A DNA stretch of 64,000 bases, taken from assembly GCA_036375695.1 (NCBI GenBank), contig DASVBU010000042.1:1-64000 (forward strand). Reading direction: 5' to 3'. Positions within the stretch are counted from its first letter, which is position 1; every line of letters starts with the position of its first letter. Made by a program: the position numbers and the translations under genes. Below are positions 40,586 to 48,775 of the stretch, one piece after another. The DNA is from ZC4RG35 sp036375695. Its GTDB lineage: Bacteria > Actinomycetota > Acidimicrobiia > Spongiisociales > ZC4RG35. Under the pieces are notes generated by a model. That model did not search any database. It saw only the letters and a list, made by a program, of their open reading frames with translations, and had not been told where the DNA came from.

Positions 40586-41671
40586 ATGCCGATCCTCAGG
40601 CCGGAGATCGACGCCCTCGTCTCCTACGAGGTTGGCCGACCGATCGAGGACGTGGTTCGTCGATATGGCGTCGATCCGGCCACGCTCGTCAAGCTGACCG
40701 CCAACGAGAGCCCGTTCGGACCGTTCCCCGGTGTGGTCGAAGCCATCGCCGAGGCGGCGAGCCTCAACCGCTACCCCGACAACCAGGCTTGGGATCTGAG
40801 TGGACGTCTTGCCGAAGAGCTGGGGGTGGATCGGGCCAACATCCTCTTCGGGAACGGAAGCACGGCCCACATCGCCGACTTCGCCTCCGCCGTGGGCGGC
40901 CCGGGCACGCGCATCGTCTACCCCTGGCCGAGCTTCATCATGTACCGCTACGCCGCCGCCTGGGCCGGCTCGGAGGCGGTGGAGGTCCCCGTCGACTCCG
41001 GGTTCCGCGTCGATCTGGCCGCGATGGCCGACGCCATCGACGACCGGACTCGGATGCTCATCATCTGCAACCCCAACAACCCCACCGGGACGATCCGGTC
41101 CGGGGACGAGGTGGAGGAGTTCATCTCCTCGGTCCCGGAGGACGTGCTCGTGCTGGTGGACGAGGCCTACGCCGAGTTCGTCGAGGACCCTTCCTACCGG
41201 GTCATGGACTCACTGGCGGTGCGGCGCCCCAACGTCATCACGCTGCACACCTTCTCCAAGATCTACTCCCTGGCCGGCCTCCGGATCGGGTACGCGGTGG
41301 GGCACCCCGACACCCTCGTCGGCCTGCGCAAGGCCCAGCAGCCGCTCACCGTCAACCGGGTGGCACAGGTGGCGGCACTCGCCTCTCTCGGCCAGCCCGA
41401 GGAGCTGAAGCGCCGGGTGGAGGCCAATTCGGCAGGACGGCACTACGTGTCGGGCGCCATCGAGGAGCGCGGCCTGCGGCACGTCCCGAGCCACACCAAC
41501 TTCGTCTTCTTCAAGATGCCGGGTGACGATTCCAAGGCATCCGGCGAGGCGATGACCCGTCAGGGGGTGCTGATCCGCCCCATGGCCGGCGGGTGGATGC
41601 GGGTCACGATCGGGAGCTCCGAGGAGAACCGGCGCTTCGTAGAGGCCCTGGACGCCGTTCTCGAGGGCTGA
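40586..41671 (+). CDS. hisC: Histidinol-phosphate aminotransferase
   Basis: 361 residues, class I/II PLP aminotransferase. VKLTANESPFGPFPGVVEAI is the HisC N-terminal signature; NPNNPTGT, the VDEAYAEF motif and the PLP lysine in FSKIYSLAGLRIG follow. It converts imidazole-acetol phosphate to histidinol phosphate. No other his genes are here, so related substrates (aromatic amino acids) are possible. Leaderless: TACCTT (40573-40578), 7 nt, ATG. Confidence 0.9.
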   Translation: MPILRPEIDALVSYEVGRPIEDVVRRYGVDPATLVKLTANESPFGPFPGVVEAIAEAASLNRYPDNQAWDLSGRLAEELGVDRANILFGNGSTAHIADFASAVGGPGTRIVYPWPSFIMYRYAAAWAGSEAVEVPVDSGFRVDLAAMADAIDDRTRMLIICNPNNPTGTIRSGDEVEEFISSVPEDVLVLVDEAYAEFVEDPSYRVMDSLAVRRPNVITLHTFSKIYSLAGLRIGYAVGHPDTLVGLRKAQQPLTVNRVAQVAALASLGQPEELKRRVEANSAGRHYVSGAIEERGLRHVPSHTNFVFFKMPGDDSKASGEAMTRQGVLIRPMAGGWMRVTIGSSEENRRFVEALDAVLEG

Positions 41672-41795
41672 CATGCCCCTTCTTGGGCCTCGGGGCCCAG
41701 GCGACCCGAACATTTGGGTCTAGAGGCGCATGCCGGTGCCCTTCAGCTTCGGGGCCTCCAGACGAAAATGAGAGGGCCATGAGCCAGGGCCGTGG

Positions 41796-42779
41796 ATGGA
41801 CGTTTCCCGCATAGCCGAAGAGGCCAGCCGACTGCTCCCGCTGGCGCGGCGGGTCCTGACGCGCTACCACTACCCGGTCCGCTCCGTCTCCCACCTCGCC
41901 ACCCACTCCAACATCATGTACCGGGTGGAGACCACGGCAGGGGTCCAGATGGTCCTCCGCGTCGGATCGGCGCATGGCAACACCCGGTCCAACATCGACT
42001 TCGAGGTGGCCTGGCTGGCGGCGCTGGCCCGTGACACCGATCTGGAGGTGGTCCGTCCCCTGCCCACCCGGAGCGGTGATCTGGTGGTCGACGAGTTCGA
42101 TCCCACGGTCGAGAAGGAACGGGCGTGTGTCCTCTTCAGTTGGATCCCCGGCGAGCCGCTGGGCGCCGGCGGGCCGTTCGGCTACCGGATGCTCGGCGAG
42201 GTGTCGGCGACCCTTCACCAGCATGGCGCCACGTGGCGGCCCGTGTACCCGGAGGCGATGCGGCATTGGGACCGTGTCTTCTACTACGGGTCCGAGATCG
42301 ACCCGGTGGTGATAGCCAACCCCATGTACGACCACATCTTCGACAACGCGATCAGGCAGACCCTGTCACGGGCCGGAGAGGTGGCCGAGCGCGTGATCTT
42401 CGAATCCTGGAGGTCGGGTCGGCCGCAGGTGGTCCATGGCGACCTCCACGAGTGGAACGTCCACCTCGCAGGTGGGAGGATTCACGTCTTCGACTTCGAG
42501 GACCTGATGATGGCCCTTCCCGCCCAGGACATCGCCATATCGCTGTACCACTCCCGAACCCGGCCGGATCGTGACCAGATCCAGGCGGCTTTCCGAAAGG
42601 GTTACGAGATGGTCGCCGAGTGGCCGGTCGCCGACGACGAGCAACTCGACGGGTTCATGGCGGCCCGCCAGGTCTTGCTGATGAACTACGCGGCGCGGAC
42701 GCTTCCTCCTCAGGAAGCCGCCCGCTTCGTGGACGCGGTCTATCCCTGGCTCCGCGGCTACGTCGCAAAATACGGCTGA
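41796..42779 (+). CDS. APH/choline kinase-like phosphotransferase
   Basis: 327 residues with the protein-kinase-like fold: VVHGDLHEWNVHL (catalytic Asp and Asn of the Brenner motif) and HVFDFEDLMMALPAQDIAIS (metal-binding Asp). Such enzymes phosphorylate small hydroxylated metabolites such as homoserine or ethanolamine; substrate not evident. The stop overlaps the next start (TGATG), so it is coupled to a phosphoribosyltransferase. Confidence 0.83.
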   Translation: MDVSRIAEEASRLLPLARRVLTRYHYPVRSVSHLATHSNIMYRVETTAGVQMVLRVGSAHGNTRSNIDFEVAWLAALARDTDLEVVRPLPTRSGDLVVDEFDPTVEKERACVLFSWIPGEPLGAGGPFGYRMLGEVSATLHQHGATWRPVYPEAMRHWDRVFYYGSEIDPVVIANPMYDHIFDNAIRQTLSRAGEVAERVIFESWRSGRPQVVHGDLHEWNVHLAGGRIHVFDFEDLMMALPAQDIAISLYHSRTRPDRDQIQAAFRKGYEMVAEWPVADDEQLDGFMAARQVLLMNYAARTLPPQEAARFVDAVYPWLRGYVAKYG

Positions 42780-43447
42780 TGCGTTTCGCCGACCGCCATC
42801 AGGCCGGGGTGGAACTGGCCGAGGCGGTCGCCGCCTTCGAGCCGGTTGATCCCGTGGTGTTCGCCCTTCCCCGCGGCGGTGTGCCCGTGGGTTACGAGGT
42901 GGCCCGCACCCTGGAGTGCCCCCTCGACGTGGTCCTGGTGAGAAAGCTCGGCGTCCCCGGTCATCCGGAGCTGGCAATGGGTGCCATCGCCGAGGGCGGG
43001 GTCACCGTCTGGAACGAGGACCTGATCGCCATGATCGGCATCCGGGAGGACGAGATCGCCGACGTCGTGGAGCGGGAGACGGAGACGCTGGCCCGTCAGG
43101 CCGAGACCCTCCGCCCTCCGGGTGCCCAGCGGATCGATCCGAACGGCCGGACCGCCCTGGTGGTGGATGATGGCCTCGCCACCGGCGCCACGGCCCTGGC
43201 AGCAGTAGACGCGCTCCGTCGGGAGGGCGCCGCCGAGGTCTGGGTTTGCGTGCCCGTCGGCCCGCCCGACACGGCGGCCGCGATGCGCCAGGTCGCCGAG
43301 CAGGTGGTGGTGGTATACGCCCCCGTCCGTTTCGGAGCCGTCGGCGCCTGGTACCAGAACTTCGAGCAGGTGGAAGACCGCGAGGTGCAGGCCCTGCTCC
43401 AGGACGCCCGGCTACGGTTCCCGCCGTCACCGAAGGAGGATTCCTGA
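42779..43447 (+). CDS. Phosphoribosyltransferase-fold protein
   Basis: 222 residues. The PRPP loop is ALVVDDGLATGATALAAVDA; the N-terminus has VVFALPRGGVPVGYEVARTL and VLVRKLGVPGHPELAMGAI. This matches a family of predicted phosphoribosyltransferases found in actinobacteria and others with unknown base. ATG 42779 overlaps the kinase stop; the next gene starts 1 nt after its stop, so a three-gene operon. Confidence 0.87.
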   Translation: MRFADRHQAGVELAEAVAAFEPVDPVVFALPRGGVPVGYEVARTLECPLDVVLVRKLGVPGHPELAMGAIAEGGVTVWNEDLIAMIGIREDEIADVVERETETLARQAETLRPPGAQRIDPNGRTALVVDDGLATGATALAAVDALRREGAAEVWVCVPVGPPDTAAAMRQVAEQVVVVYAPVRFGAVGAWYQNFEQVEDREVQALLQDARLRFPPSPKEDS

Positions 43448-43448
43448 C

Positions 43449-43856
43449 ATGCCCGAACTCGAGCCGTTCTGCACCATCGAGGCCCAGATGACCCCGCGCA
43501 TGGTGGGTCGGACACCGGCGGGGGTGAGGATCGACTTCCCCTTCCAGGGCGTCGCCACGAGCCCGCATTGGGAGGGTGAGAGACCGGTGAACGGGGTCGA
43601 CTACTCCACCGTGCGGGGCGACGGGAACATGGACCTCGACATCCACGCAGTCATCGGCGAGAAGCGGGAGTCGGTGGGGTATCGGGCGACGGGTGTGTCC
43701 GTCGTCCAGGAGGACCAGTCCGCCGAGATCAACGAGTTGATCACCTTCCAGACGGGCAACGACGACCTCGCCTGGCTCAACAACCGCATCGGGGTGGCCA
43801 TCGGCCGCGGCGCAGAGGGCAAACTCAACCTCGAGGTCTATCTGATCGAGCGCTGA
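43449..43856 (+). CDS. DUF3237-family protein
   Basis: 135 residues. GRTPAGVRIDFPFQGVATSP and NGVDYSTVRGDGNMDLDIHA fit the DUF3237 beta-barrel family, whose function is not established. AAGGAGGA stands before ATG 43449. Last gene of the kinase/PRTase operon; a heptad repeat follows. Confidence 0.75.
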   Translation: MPELEPFCTIEAQMTPRMVGRTPAGVRIDFPFQGVATSPHWEGERPVNGVDYSTVRGDGNMDLDIHAVIGEKRESVGYRATGVSVVQEDQSAEINELITFQTGNDDLAWLNNRIGVAIGRGAEGKLNLEVYLIER

Positions 43857-43880
43857 CCCGGCAGGCCTGCGGCCTGCGGC

Positions 43881-43908
43881 GGACTTGGTACTTGGTACTT
43901 GGTACCAG
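43881..43908. repeat. GGTACTT heptad array, DUF3237-hydratase gap
   Basis: GGACTTGGTACTTGGTACTT and then GGTACC: three to four direct heptads without a facing inverted array. A GC palindrome (GCAGGCCTGC) lies just before it and a GGGGGTG / CACCCCC hairpin just after, between convergent genes. Confidence 0.78.
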
Positions 43909-43923
43909 GGGGGTGGAGCGGAG

Positions 43924-44700
43924 CTACACCCCCCTGTAGTCGGGCTTTCGCTTCTCCACGAATGCCCGGACGCCCTCCATGTGTGCCGGGGACCGTCCGA
44001 GACGATCCTGCTGCTCCCGCTCCGCGGCCAGCGCCTGGGAGAAGGGGGTCACCACGGCTTCCCTGATCAGCCGTCGTGTCGTCACCAGGGCGTCGGGCAC
44101 CAGGTCGGCGAGGGACGCGGCCACGGTCAGCGCCCGGTCCGTCAGTTCCTCGTCGGGCACGGTCTCGGCGCACAGACCCCACGCCACGGCCTCCCCGGCG
44201 TCGAGGCGGCGATTGGTGAGTGCCATCTCCAAAGCCCTGCCCACTCCGATTGTGGCGGCGAGGCCCCAGGTCGATCCCGAGTCGGGGACCAGCCCGATCC
44301 CCGTGAACGCCGACACGAAGGTGGCGGAGCTTGCTGCGATCCGGATGTCGCAGGCCAGGGCCAGCCCGAGACCCGCTCCCGCAGCGACGCCGTTGACGGC
44401 GGCGACGGTGGGGATCGGGGCGTCCACCAGCGCGGCCACCATGGGATGGAAGATCCGTTCCAGGATGTCGCCCAGGTTCGGCCCGCGGGCCTCGTAGTCG
44501 GCGATCAGTTCGGTGAGGTCGGCCCCGGCGCAGAAGGCGCGGCCGGCGCCGGTGAGCACCAGGGCCCGCGCCTCGTCCCCGGCCCGCCCCACGGCCTCGA
44601 CCACACCATGGGAGAGGGTGGCCTCGACGGCGTTGAACCGATCGGCGCGGGAGAGGGTGACGACGGCGACGTCACCGGTGAGGGAGTAGTCGACGCTCAT
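43924..44700 (-). CDS. Enoyl-CoA hydratase/isomerase
   Basis: 258 residues, crotonase fold. ALVLTGAGRAFCAGADLTEL and AAVNGVAAGAGLGLALACDI form the oxyanion hole; FTGIGLVPDSGSTWGLAATI follows with Asp where classical hydratases carry the second catalytic Glu, as in PaaG-type isomerases. Acts on acyl-CoA in beta-oxidation or a related route; isomerase activity is plausible. Divergent from HU. Confidence 0.87.
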   Translation of the reverse strand: MSVDYSLTGDVAVVTLSRADRFNAVEATLSHGVVEAVGRAGDEARALVLTGAGRAFCAGADLTELIADYEARGPNLGDILERIFHPMVAALVDAPIPTVAAVNGVAAGAGLGLALACDIRIAASSATFVSAFTGIGLVPDSGSTWGLAATIGVGRALEMALTNRRLDAGEAVAWGLCAETVPDEELTDRALTVAASLADLVPDALVTTRRLIREAVVTPFSQALAAEREQQDRLGRSPAHMEGVRAFVEKRKPDYRGV

Positions 44701-44812
44701 GGAACGCGAATCGAAAATCGGGCAATGACCATGGGATTTCCTCGCTTTCCCCTATCGTTGCGAGGCAATTGTCGCATCATCGCGGCGTAGACATCGACCC
44801 GAAGGAGGGGCC

Positions 44813-45106
44813 GTGAACAAGACCGAGATGGCGGACAAACTCGCCAAAAAGGCCGACATCTCCAAGGCCAAGGCGGCGGAGATCATCGACATCATCTTCT
44901 CGACCAAGGATGGCGAGGGGATCATCGCTGTCGAGCTCGACGCCGGCCGGAAGGTCAACATCAGCGGCTTCGGGAGCTTCAGCACGAAGTCCCGTTCCGC
45001 CCGTCAGGGCCGCAACCCTGCCACCGGCGAGACCATCATGATCCCTGCCCGCACGTACCCAGCCTTCACCCCGGCGAAGGGGCTCAAGGATCGCGTGGTC
45101 CGCTGA
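44813..45106 (+). CDS. hup: DNA-binding protein HU
   Basis: 97 residues. NKTEMADKLAKKADISKAKA is the dimerisation helix; VNISGFGSFSTKSRSARQGR followed by NPATGETIMIPA is the beta-arm that inserts into the minor groove. A histone-like DNA architectural protein. There is no long basic actinobacterial tail. GTG 44813 has GAAGGAGGGG upstream. Confidence 0.95.
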   Translation: MNKTEMADKLAKKADISKAKAAEIIDIIFSTKDGEGIIAVELDAGRKVNISGFGSFSTKSRSARQGRNPATGETIMIPARTYPAFTPAKGLKDRVVR

Positions 45107-45126
45107 GTCGATACGCACACGGATTG

Positions 45127-45152
45127 GTGAGGGGCCCTGGCGGGCCCCTCAC
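45127..45152 (+). terminator. Terminator after HU
   Basis: GTGAGGGGCCC (45127-45137), loop TGGC, GGGCCCCTCAC (45142-45152): perfect 11-bp stem, no T tract. Confidence 0.75.
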
Positions 45153-45189
45153 TGCGTACTAGGCGGTGCCCCTGGCTAGCTTTCGGGGC

Positions 45190-45957
45190 ATGGTCCCCCC
45201 ACCGGTCGTCGTGGCCCACCGTGGCAGCAGGTATCTCTGGCCGGAGAACACCATGGTGGCCTTCGAGGGCGCCGTCGCCACGGGAGTGACACACATCGAG
45301 ACCGATCTCCGCGCCACGGCAGACGGCGTGGTGGTGTGCCTCCACGACCCCACCGTGGACCGGACCACAGACGGATCGGGCCACGTGGCTGCCCTGACCT
45401 TCGAGGAGTTGGGCCGTCTCGACGCCGGGTTCAGGCATCGCGGCGACGGTGGTTTCCCATACCGGGGCGTGGGTGCCGTCGTGCCCGCGCTCTCCGAGCT
45501 CGTCACGTCGTTCCCCGACGTGCAGCTCGTGCTCGAGATCAAGTCGTCTTCCGTCATCCCCGGTCTGATCGGCCTGTTCGCCTCTCACGACCTCTACGAA
45601 CGGGCCGTGGTCGGGTCATTCCGGGAGCGCTGGCTCGATGAGGTGAGACGCGCCTCTGGAGGCAGGATTCGCACTTCGACGGGCACCGGTGGAACTCGGG
45701 ATTGGATCATCGCTGCCAGGACCGGTCGTGACCCCCGGGTGCCCGTGGCAGCACTGCACGTGCCCCTCCGCTTCCGCGGGGTCCCGGTCGTCGACGAGCG
45801 TCTGGTGGCGAAGGCGCATCGTCACGGTGTCCCGGTCCATGTGTGGACCGTGAATCGGCTCGAGGAGATGCGAATGCTCACCACCCTCGGTGTCGACGGC
45901 CTCATCACGGACCGGCCCGATCTGGCGCGGTCGCTGCACACGGAGCCGGTGGCATGA
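45190..45957 (+). CDS. Glycerophosphodiester phosphodiesterase
   Basis: 255 residues. VVVAHRGSRYLWPENTMVAF and ETDLRATADGVVVCLHDPTV carry the GDPD catalytic His/Arg and metal-binding Glu/Asp; near the end are VHVWTVNRLEEMRMLTTLGV and DGLITDRPD. It hydrolyses glycerophosphodiesters to glycerol 3-phosphate and alcohol. ATG 45190 follows TAGCTT (45177-45182) by 7 nt and is preferred over GTG 45166. Overlaps the next gene by 4 nt. Confidence 0.88.
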   Translation: MVPPPVVVAHRGSRYLWPENTMVAFEGAVATGVTHIETDLRATADGVVVCLHDPTVDRTTDGSGHVAALTFEELGRLDAGFRHRGDGGFPYRGVGAVVPALSELVTSFPDVQLVLEIKSSSVIPGLIGLFASHDLYERAVVGSFRERWLDEVRRASGGRIRTSTGTGGTRDWIIAARTGRDPRVPVAALHVPLRFRGVPVVDERLVAKAHRHGVPVHVWTVNRLEEMRMLTTLGVDGLITDRPDLARSLHTEPVA

Positions 45958-46508
45958 TCCTCGCCCTGGCCATCCTGGCGGCGATCACCCTTGGCGGCTC
46001 GTTCGGAGAGGCCGGGGCATCCACGGTCAGCATCGAGTCGGGCACATTCGTAGTGGATCTCTACGTGGACGTGAACGTCTCCGCCGAATCGGTGGTCGCC
46101 CACCTCTCCACCGGCGTCGACGACACCAGGGTGCTGGCACTGGTCAACCGTGGCGGGTCCCGTTTCGGGATCCGCACCGAGCTTCCCCGCAAGAACTACA
46201 TGGTGGTGTTCGAGGCGATCGCCGACACGCCGCATCTCTCCGATCCGGTGACCCTTGCCGATCTCGGGGCAGAGGTCGATTTCCCGGGCTCAACCGTGGC
46301 GACGGAAGAGCCCGAGGAGGAGCCGCGTGAGTCGACCCGGTGGGGGTGGCTCGCCGTCGCCCTCGGTGCCGCGTCGTTGTCGGCGCTCGCCTTCTGGGTT
46401 CTGGGAGGACGGGACGAGGACGAGGCGGCGGTGGATACGGTGGACCTGCCCGGCGGTGGGCAGGGGAACGAAGCAGTCGATTCCATGGACGGGGAACCCC
46501 GGGAGTGA
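45954..46508 (+). CDS. Secreted or membrane-anchored protein, unknown
   Basis: 184 residues. Signal peptide (MILALAILAAITLGGSFGEA), a beta-rich exported domain (about 22-115), a Glu/Pro-rich stretch, a transmembrane helix near 131-149 and an acidic cytoplasmic tail. Not recognised. ATGA overlap with the GDPD gene and GTGA overlap with the acetyltransferase gene place it in a tight three-gene operon. Confidence 0.6.
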   Translation: MILALAILAAITLGGSFGEAGASTVSIESGTFVVDLYVDVNVSAESVVAHLSTGVDDTRVLALVNRGGSRFGIRTELPRKNYMVVFEAIADTPHLSDPVTLADLGAEVDFPGSTVATEEPEEEPRESTRWGWLAVALGAASLSALAFWVLGGRDEDEAAVDTVDLPGGGQGNEAVDSMDGEPRE

Positions 46509-46999
46509 TCCTGAGACCTGCCCGACCCGAGGACGCCGCCACCCTGGGGCCGTTCCACGTCCGGTGCTGGCAGGAGGCGTATCAGGGCATCATCCCCGAA
46601 GAGTTCCTCCAGGGTCTCGACCCGGTGACGCGGACGGACCGCTTTGCACAACTCATCGCCGACGACGTCACCGACATGGTCGTCGTCGAGGACGAAGGGG
46701 AGCTGGCCGGTTTCATCTCCTTCGGCCCGGCCCGGGAGGTCGAGGGCATCGGGGAGGTCTACGCCATCTACGTGGGCTCGGATTTCTGGGGACGGGGGTT
46801 CGGGAGTGCGTTGCTGCGGGGCGCACAAGACCGGCTGGCCTCCGAGTTCGACCGCGCCATGCTCTGGGTCCTGACCGACAACACCCGTGCCCGCGCCTTC
46901 TACGAGCGTCACGGCTGGCGGGCCACCGGCGACTCCCAGTATCTCGACCTCGGTGGCTCCCGGGTCGAGGAGCTGCGGTACGACCGGCTCCTCAGGTGA
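46505..46999 (+). CDS. GNAT-family N-acetyltransferase
   Basis: 164 residues. GEVYAIYVGSDFWGRGFGSA is the acetyl-CoA pyrophosphate loop; WVLTDNTRARAFYERHGWRA is the conserved end. N-terminal RPARPEDAATLGPFHVRCWQ is typical of this subgroup. Substrate unknown. The 3' end overlaps the convergent ispD gene by 8 nt. Confidence 0.87.
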   Translation: MILRPARPEDAATLGPFHVRCWQEAYQGIIPEEFLQGLDPVTRTDRFAQLIADDVTDMVVVEDEGELAGFISFGPAREVEGIGEVYAIYVGSDFWGRGFGSALLRGAQDRLASEFDRAMLWVLTDNTRARAFYERHGWRATGDSQYLDLGGSRVEELRYDRLLR

Positions 47000-47603
47000 T
47001 CACCAGCGCCAGGTCGCCCCGGTAGGTCACCTTGAGGTTCCTCGGGTCGCCGGGCACCGCCGCGATCCTGGACCCGCCACGACGGCGGACCACCTCGGCC
47101 GTGTCGTGGGCCGGGGGGTAGGCGAAGCGGCCATAGGCATCGAGCAGGATCTCGGCGCGGAAGACCTGGGGGGTCTGGGCACTCATCACGTCGCCGACCG
47201 GCGCTCCACGCTCCCGATCCACCAGTGGGCCGGAGAGGGGCAGCACGGGCACGGCACCACCGTGGGTGCGTGCCGCGGCGAAGAGACGCTCCACGAGGCC
47301 GGGGAACACGTTGGGTCGGGCCCCATCGTGGATCCCGATCAGTTCGTGATCGCCCTGAACTGCCTCGAGACCGGCGATCTCGCTGGCGGTCCGCGTCGGT
47401 CCCCCGACGGCGAGCGTGACGCCCAGGGACTCCAGTTCCGCCTGCTGATCGGCACGGCAGACGAGGACGAGCTCGTCAACCAGGGGGCGGAGCCGACTCA
47501 CGGTCAGCTCGACCAGGAGCCGGCCACCCAGTGGTGTCATCAGCTTGTCGCCCTCGAACCGCGTGCCGGAGCCGGCGGCGACCACGACCATGGCTCGAGA
47601 CAC
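46992..47603 (-). CDS. ispD: 2-C-methyl-D-erythritol 4-phosphate cytidylyltransferase
   Basis: 203 residues. VVVAAGSGTRFEGDKLMTPL is the nucleotide-binding loop, HDGARPNVFPGLVERLF the second conserved block, and AQTPQVFRAEILLDAY the substrate-binding segment. It transfers CMP to MEP in isoprenoid synthesis. About 25 residues shorter than typical; the motif Asp-x-Ala-Arg-Pro reads DGARP. GTG 47603 has TAGCCT 6 nt upstream. Divergent, with a 22-nt gap. Confidence 0.82.
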   Translation of the reverse strand: MSRAMVVVAAGSGTRFEGDKLMTPLGGRLLVELTVSRLRPLVDELVLVCRADQQAELESLGVTLAVGGPTRTASEIAGLEAVQGDHELIGIHDGARPNVFPGLVERLFAAARTHGGAVPVLPLSGPLVDRERGAPVGDVMSAQTPQVFRAEILLDAYGRFAYPPAHDTAEVVRRRGGSRIAAVPGDPRNLKVTYRGDLALVIT

Positions 47604-47609
47604 CTGCCG

Positions 47610-47619
47610 AGGCTACCTT
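47610..47619. promoter_or_regulatory. Overlapping divergent -10 boxes
   Basis: AGGCTACCTT: TAGCCT on the minus strand (47610-47615) and TACCTT on the plus strand (47614-47619) share TA. Each is 6 nt from its start codon (ispD 47603, hypothetical 47626). One site can therefore drive both leaderless genes and cannot be used by two polymerases at once. Confidence 0.6.
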
Positions 47620-47625
47620 GCGCCC

Positions 47626-47967
47626 GTGATTCACCTCTCTCGTCTGCTCGTCCAGGAGCGGGATCGGATCTGCTTCGACGCACGCGGCGACGCCCGTGAC
47701 GACGACCTCCCGCCGGGTCGCGCCGTGATGCTGGTCTCGGGTGTCACCGACGCCCTGAAGACGGTCCGTGACGGCGAGGTGGTGGACGCCGTCGACCGGG
47801 AATCGGTCGCCCATGTGGTTGCCTTCGCCGTGGATCGGTCGTTGCTCGAGACGCTGGGCGACGACTCGCTCACGGCTGAGGAGCTCGTGGAGGCGGTGCT
47901 TCGTCAGGGCGTGGACTGGGTGCTCGTCTCTCAGGACGAGTTCTTCCGACCCTTGAGGGCCCAGTAG
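47626..47967 (+). CDS. Hypothetical protein (113 aa)
   Basis: Acidic soluble protein starting MIHLSRLLVQERDRICFDAR and ending LVSQDEFFRPLRAQ. Not recognised. Leaderless GTG start, 6 nt after TACCTT. Its last 37 nt overlap the convergent HAD phosphatase gene. Confidence 0.55.
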   Translation: MIHLSRLLVQERDRICFDARGDARDDDLPPGRAVMLVSGVTDALKTVRDGEVVDAVDRESVAHVVAFAVDRSLLETLGDDSLTAEELVEAVLRQGVDWVLVSQDEFFRPLRAQ

Positions 47968-48713
47968 GCCAGGATCGCGGCGACGCCCGTGGCCATGGCG
48001 GCCCCGGCAGGGACGGCCGCCCCGGCGAGCCGGTCCCGCATCGTCACCGCCGACTCGAACCGTCGCACCTCCCAGCCCCGCTCCTCGGCGATCGCGGCCA
48101 GGGCCGAGTCGGGGTTGACCACCACCGGGTGGCCCACCGCCTCGAGCATGGGCAGGTCGGTGGCGGAGTCCGAGTAGGCGTAGGAGGCGGACAGGTCGAT
48201 GCCCTCCCGCTCGGCCAGCTCCACGATGGCTTCCGCCTTCTGGGGGCCGTAGGCGTAGAACTCGATGTTCCCGGTGTACCGGCCTTCCTCGTCCACTTCC
48301 GAGCGGGTGGCGATCACCTCTTCGATGCCGAGGTAGGTGCAAAGTGGGCGGACGATCTCCTCGGGGCTGGCGGAGACGACCACGACACGATGTCCCTTCT
48401 TGCGGTGGTCGTCCACGAGGGCGAGGGCCTCCGAGTAGACGAGTGGCGTCACCACCTCGTCGACGGTCTCGGCGACCAGGTCCATGACCTCCTGGCGGCT
48501 CCAACCACGCACGAGGTTGGACAGCTCCTCCTTGACCCGCTCCAGCTGGTCCTCGCCTGCGCCGAAAGCCCGGTAGTACGCCTGGGCGATGCCCGCCTTC
48601 GCCAGCGTCACGCCGCCGAGCATCCCGGCCCGGAACATTGGGCGCGTGAAGGCGAGGGTCGAGGAGCGGGCGATGATCGTCTTGTCCAGGTCGAAGAAGG
48701 CGCCGACGGCCAT
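47931..48713 (-). CDS. HAD-IB phosphatase, SerB-like
   Basis: 260 residues. Motif I FFDLDKTIIARSS, motif II VVVSASPEEIVRPLC, motif III/IV around KAEAIVELA and SYAYSDSATDLPML. A C-terminal hydrophobic helix (about 232-250) suggests membrane attachment. It corresponds in position to mycobacterial Rv3661 beside the Tad cluster. Substrate unknown. ATG 48713 has TAACTT 6 nt upstream. Confidence 0.87.
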   Translation of the reverse strand: MAVGAFFDLDKTIIARSSTLAFTRPMFRAGMLGGVTLAKAGIAQAYYRAFGAGEDQLERVKEELSNLVRGWSRQEVMDLVAETVDEVVTPLVYSEALALVDDHRKKGHRVVVVSASPEEIVRPLCTYLGIEEVIATRSEVDEEGRYTGNIEFYAYGPQKAEAIVELAEREGIDLSASYAYSDSATDLPMLEAVGHPVVVNPDSALAAIAEERGWEVRRFESAVTMRDRLAGAAVPAGAAMATGVAAILAYWALKGRKNSS

Positions 48714-48740
48714 GGGCGGAAGTTACCGGTGACAAGGGGA

Positions 48741-48769
48741 TTGTCTGCCGATCCGACCGGTCATATGTT
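48741..48769 (+). promoter_or_regulatory. Promoter of the Tad pilus operon
   Basis: TTGTCT (48741-48746), 17 nt, TATGTT (48764-48769), then CGAGCC and ATG 48776. A well-spaced leaderless sigma70-type promoter; it should drive the eight overlapping genes to 52481. Confidence 0.65.
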
Positions 48770-48775
48770 CGAGCC

